A stretch of 22,238 nucleotides of DNA from positions 1 through 22,238 of the forward strand of contig CAZOWL010000075.1 in the NCBI GenBank assembly GCA_964583605.1, given 5' to 3'. Shown here one piece after another: positions 21,360-22,238 of the stretch. Within the stretch, counting starts at the first letter, position 1; each line of letters opens with the position of its first letter. A program made the translations under genes and the position numbers. The notes below the pieces were generated by a model, which was not told where the DNA came from, did not search any database, and saw nothing but the letters and a program-made list of their open reading frames with translations. Origin of the DNA: CAZOWL01 sp964583605 (GTDB taxonomy: Bacteria > Pseudomonadota > Gammaproteobacteria > Chromatiales > Chromatiaceae).

Positions 21360-21859
21360 TCAGAACAGCCCATCAAACCAACTCCCCAACCACCGCCGCA
21401 CGCGATTGAGCCTGATGCCCTTCTCGTGCAGCGGACACTTGTCCGCGAAGAACGCCACCGACCTCCGCTCGTCGGCGTCGACCTCCACGCTGTACTTGTC
21501 CCACACCGCCTGCCGCGCCTCGAGATACCAACGGCAGCTCGCGATGTTCGGCGGAAGCCAGAGGTAGGCGTCGCGATCACCCTTGGAGCGGTTCGACCCA
21601 TTGTAGACAGCGATCAGGTTGTCCGGGTCGTTCGCGAAGGCTGTGCGCTGATCAAGCGTCCAGGCCTGCGCGCCGGCCGCGTCGATCTTGCCGGGGGCGA
21701 TCAGGTGGTCGATGTCCAAGTCCCCTGGGTCTGTGGTGACGCGACCAGTGTAGCGGCAGACCCAGAGCCCGGTCTCGACCTTCCCGTCATCTGGGCGAGG
21801 GCGTGCAGGCATGCAAGGGCTAGCCCCAGCACAACGGAGCGGGTCGGCATCTGGCGCAT
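21360..21859 (-). pseudogene. Secreted HNH endonuclease, deleted and frameshifted
   Basis: On the minus strand a clear Sec signal peptide, MRQMPTRSVVLGLALACLHA-LA, starts at ATG 21857-21859 in one frame. One frame over, from about 21795, follows DDGKVETGLWVCRYTGRVTT, DPGDLDIDHLIAPGKIDAAG, TAFANDPDNLIAVYNGSNRS, KGDRDAYLWLPPN, to a stop at 21360-21362. DIDHL, DPDNLIAV and NRSKGDRD form the HNH (His-Asn-His/Asn, DUF1524/GmrSD-C-like) nuclease core. Relatives have some 50 residues between signal peptide and this core; here they are missing, and a 1-bp indel separates the two frames near 21790. An internal ATG at 21812 could express the core without export. Intact homologues are exported nucleases. 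Confidence 0.77.
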
Positions 21860-21960
21860 GCCTTGGCCTTGAGTGACCCTCGACTTGGTGACGGTCCTGG
21901 TTGGTGGACCGCTTGGCACGGTGGTTGACGCAACGGACGCGGGGATCGACTCGGCGTACG

Positions 21961-21988
21961 TTTGGCTGCGTCGCCCTTTCGATATAAT
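21961..21988 (+). promoter_or_regulatory. Promoter of the RelE-family gene
   Basis: A perfect -10 TATAAT (21983-21988) with a weak -35 TTTGGC (21961-21966, 16-bp spacing) lies 37 bp before the GTG at 22025. ATACC...GATAC sequences just after the -10 (21986-22002) are quasi-symmetric and may be an operator. Confidence 0.6.
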
Positions 21989-22024
21989 ACCAAGTGTGAT
22001 ACTAAGGGCGGAGAGCAAGGGCGC

Positions 22025-22238
22025 GTGAGGATCTTCAAGAACGCTTGGTTCGAGCGTTTCGCCCGCAAGCACGAGATCCAGGACGCGGCGCTGCACGAAG
22101 CGATTCGCCGAGCGGAGCGAGGCCTGGTGGACGCCGACCTCGGCGGCGGGGTCATCAAGCAGCGTGTGGCGCGCCCAGGACAGGGGCGCTCAGGGGGCTA
22201 TCGGACCCTGATCCTGTACCGCCAGGCGCATCGCGCCT
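22025..22238 (+). CDS. RelE-family toxin (COG4737/PF06296 type), cut by window end
   Basis: From GTG 22025 (AAGGG 3-8 nt upstream) the frame is open to the window end: MRIFKNAWFERFARKHEIQD, AALHEAIRRAERGLVDADLG, GGVIKQRVARPGQGRSGGYR, TLILYRQAHRA. The combination F-x-R-F-A-R-K, A-E-R-G-L-x-D-A-D-L-G-G-G-V-I-K-Q-R-V-A-R and G-R-S-G-G-Y-R-x-L-x-x-Y-R is diagnostic for the RelE/HigB-like toxin branch in which the toxin precedes an HTH antitoxin. It acts as an mRNA interferase or translation inhibitor (family knowledge). About 71 residues are visible; roughly 35-40 more are expected, and the antitoxin gene should follow outside the window. Confidence 0.88.
   Translation, partial: MRIFKNAWFERFARKHEIQDAALHEAIRRAERGLVDADLGGGVIKQRVARPGQGRSGGYRTLILYRQAHRA

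Overview
The window looks like an accessory stretch of a GC-rich gammaproteobacterial chromosome, most likely from a purple sulfur bacterium (Chromatiaceae). The main evidence is a sulfur globule structural protein gene (10749-11144), a secreted Gly/Tyr-rich protein typical of organisms that store sulfur globules. It lies next to a run of small exported proteins. No rRNA, intact tRNA or CRISPR array was seen. Family names come from recognising motifs in the translated sequence; no database search was run.

Layout: (1) 1-2000: two AT-richer unknown genes and a decayed tyrosine recombinase, probably an island border. (2) 2200-5720: a sigma-54 regulator of the RtcR/CARF type that has lost most of its sensor domain and carries a frameshift; a VapBC pair whose toxin has lost its start codon; a 125-bp hairpin-rich repeat; a chimeric remnant of other toxin-antitoxin (TA) genes; and an apparently intact DUF1778-GNAT TA operon with a clear promoter/operator. 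(3) 6121-10084: the tail of a hybrid histidine kinase abutting a beheaded exported-protein gene, then a same-strand series of small envelope genes (lipoproteins, a GlsB/YeaQ membrane protein, a PliG-like exported protein). (4) 10085-12600: the sulfur globule gene with promoter and leader hairpin, a small basic protein, a second copy of the 125-bp repeat and an IS91-type transposase remnant. (5) 12586-15789: an NYN-LOTUS RNA-processing protein, LysM and IS3 remnants, and a class I methyltransferase.

(6) 16100-17740 is an RNA-biology cluster: a deleted RhlE-type DEAD-box helicase whose Shine-Dalgarno lies inside a perfect palindrome, followed by two RRM proteins, the first with an inverted repeat in its leader. 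(7) 18265-19152: a UPF0175-DUF3368 TA pair (toxin frameshifted) and a perfect 32-bp palindrome. (8) 19491-20949: an AT-richer two-gene unit of a DUF429 RNase H-fold protein and a protein resembling an M41-type peptidase domain with REAGH in place of HEAGH. (9) 21360-22238: a decayed secreted HNH nuclease and the start of a RelE-family toxin gene.

Overall this is a region of gene turnover: five or six TA modules in 22 kb, of which only the DUF1778-GNAT operon is seen complete and intact, and at least ten pseudogenes with single-base frameshifts or clean internal deletions. The best candidates for undescribed biology are the DUF429/pseudo-peptidase pair, the helicase/RRM cluster with structured leaders, and the 32-bp palindrome.
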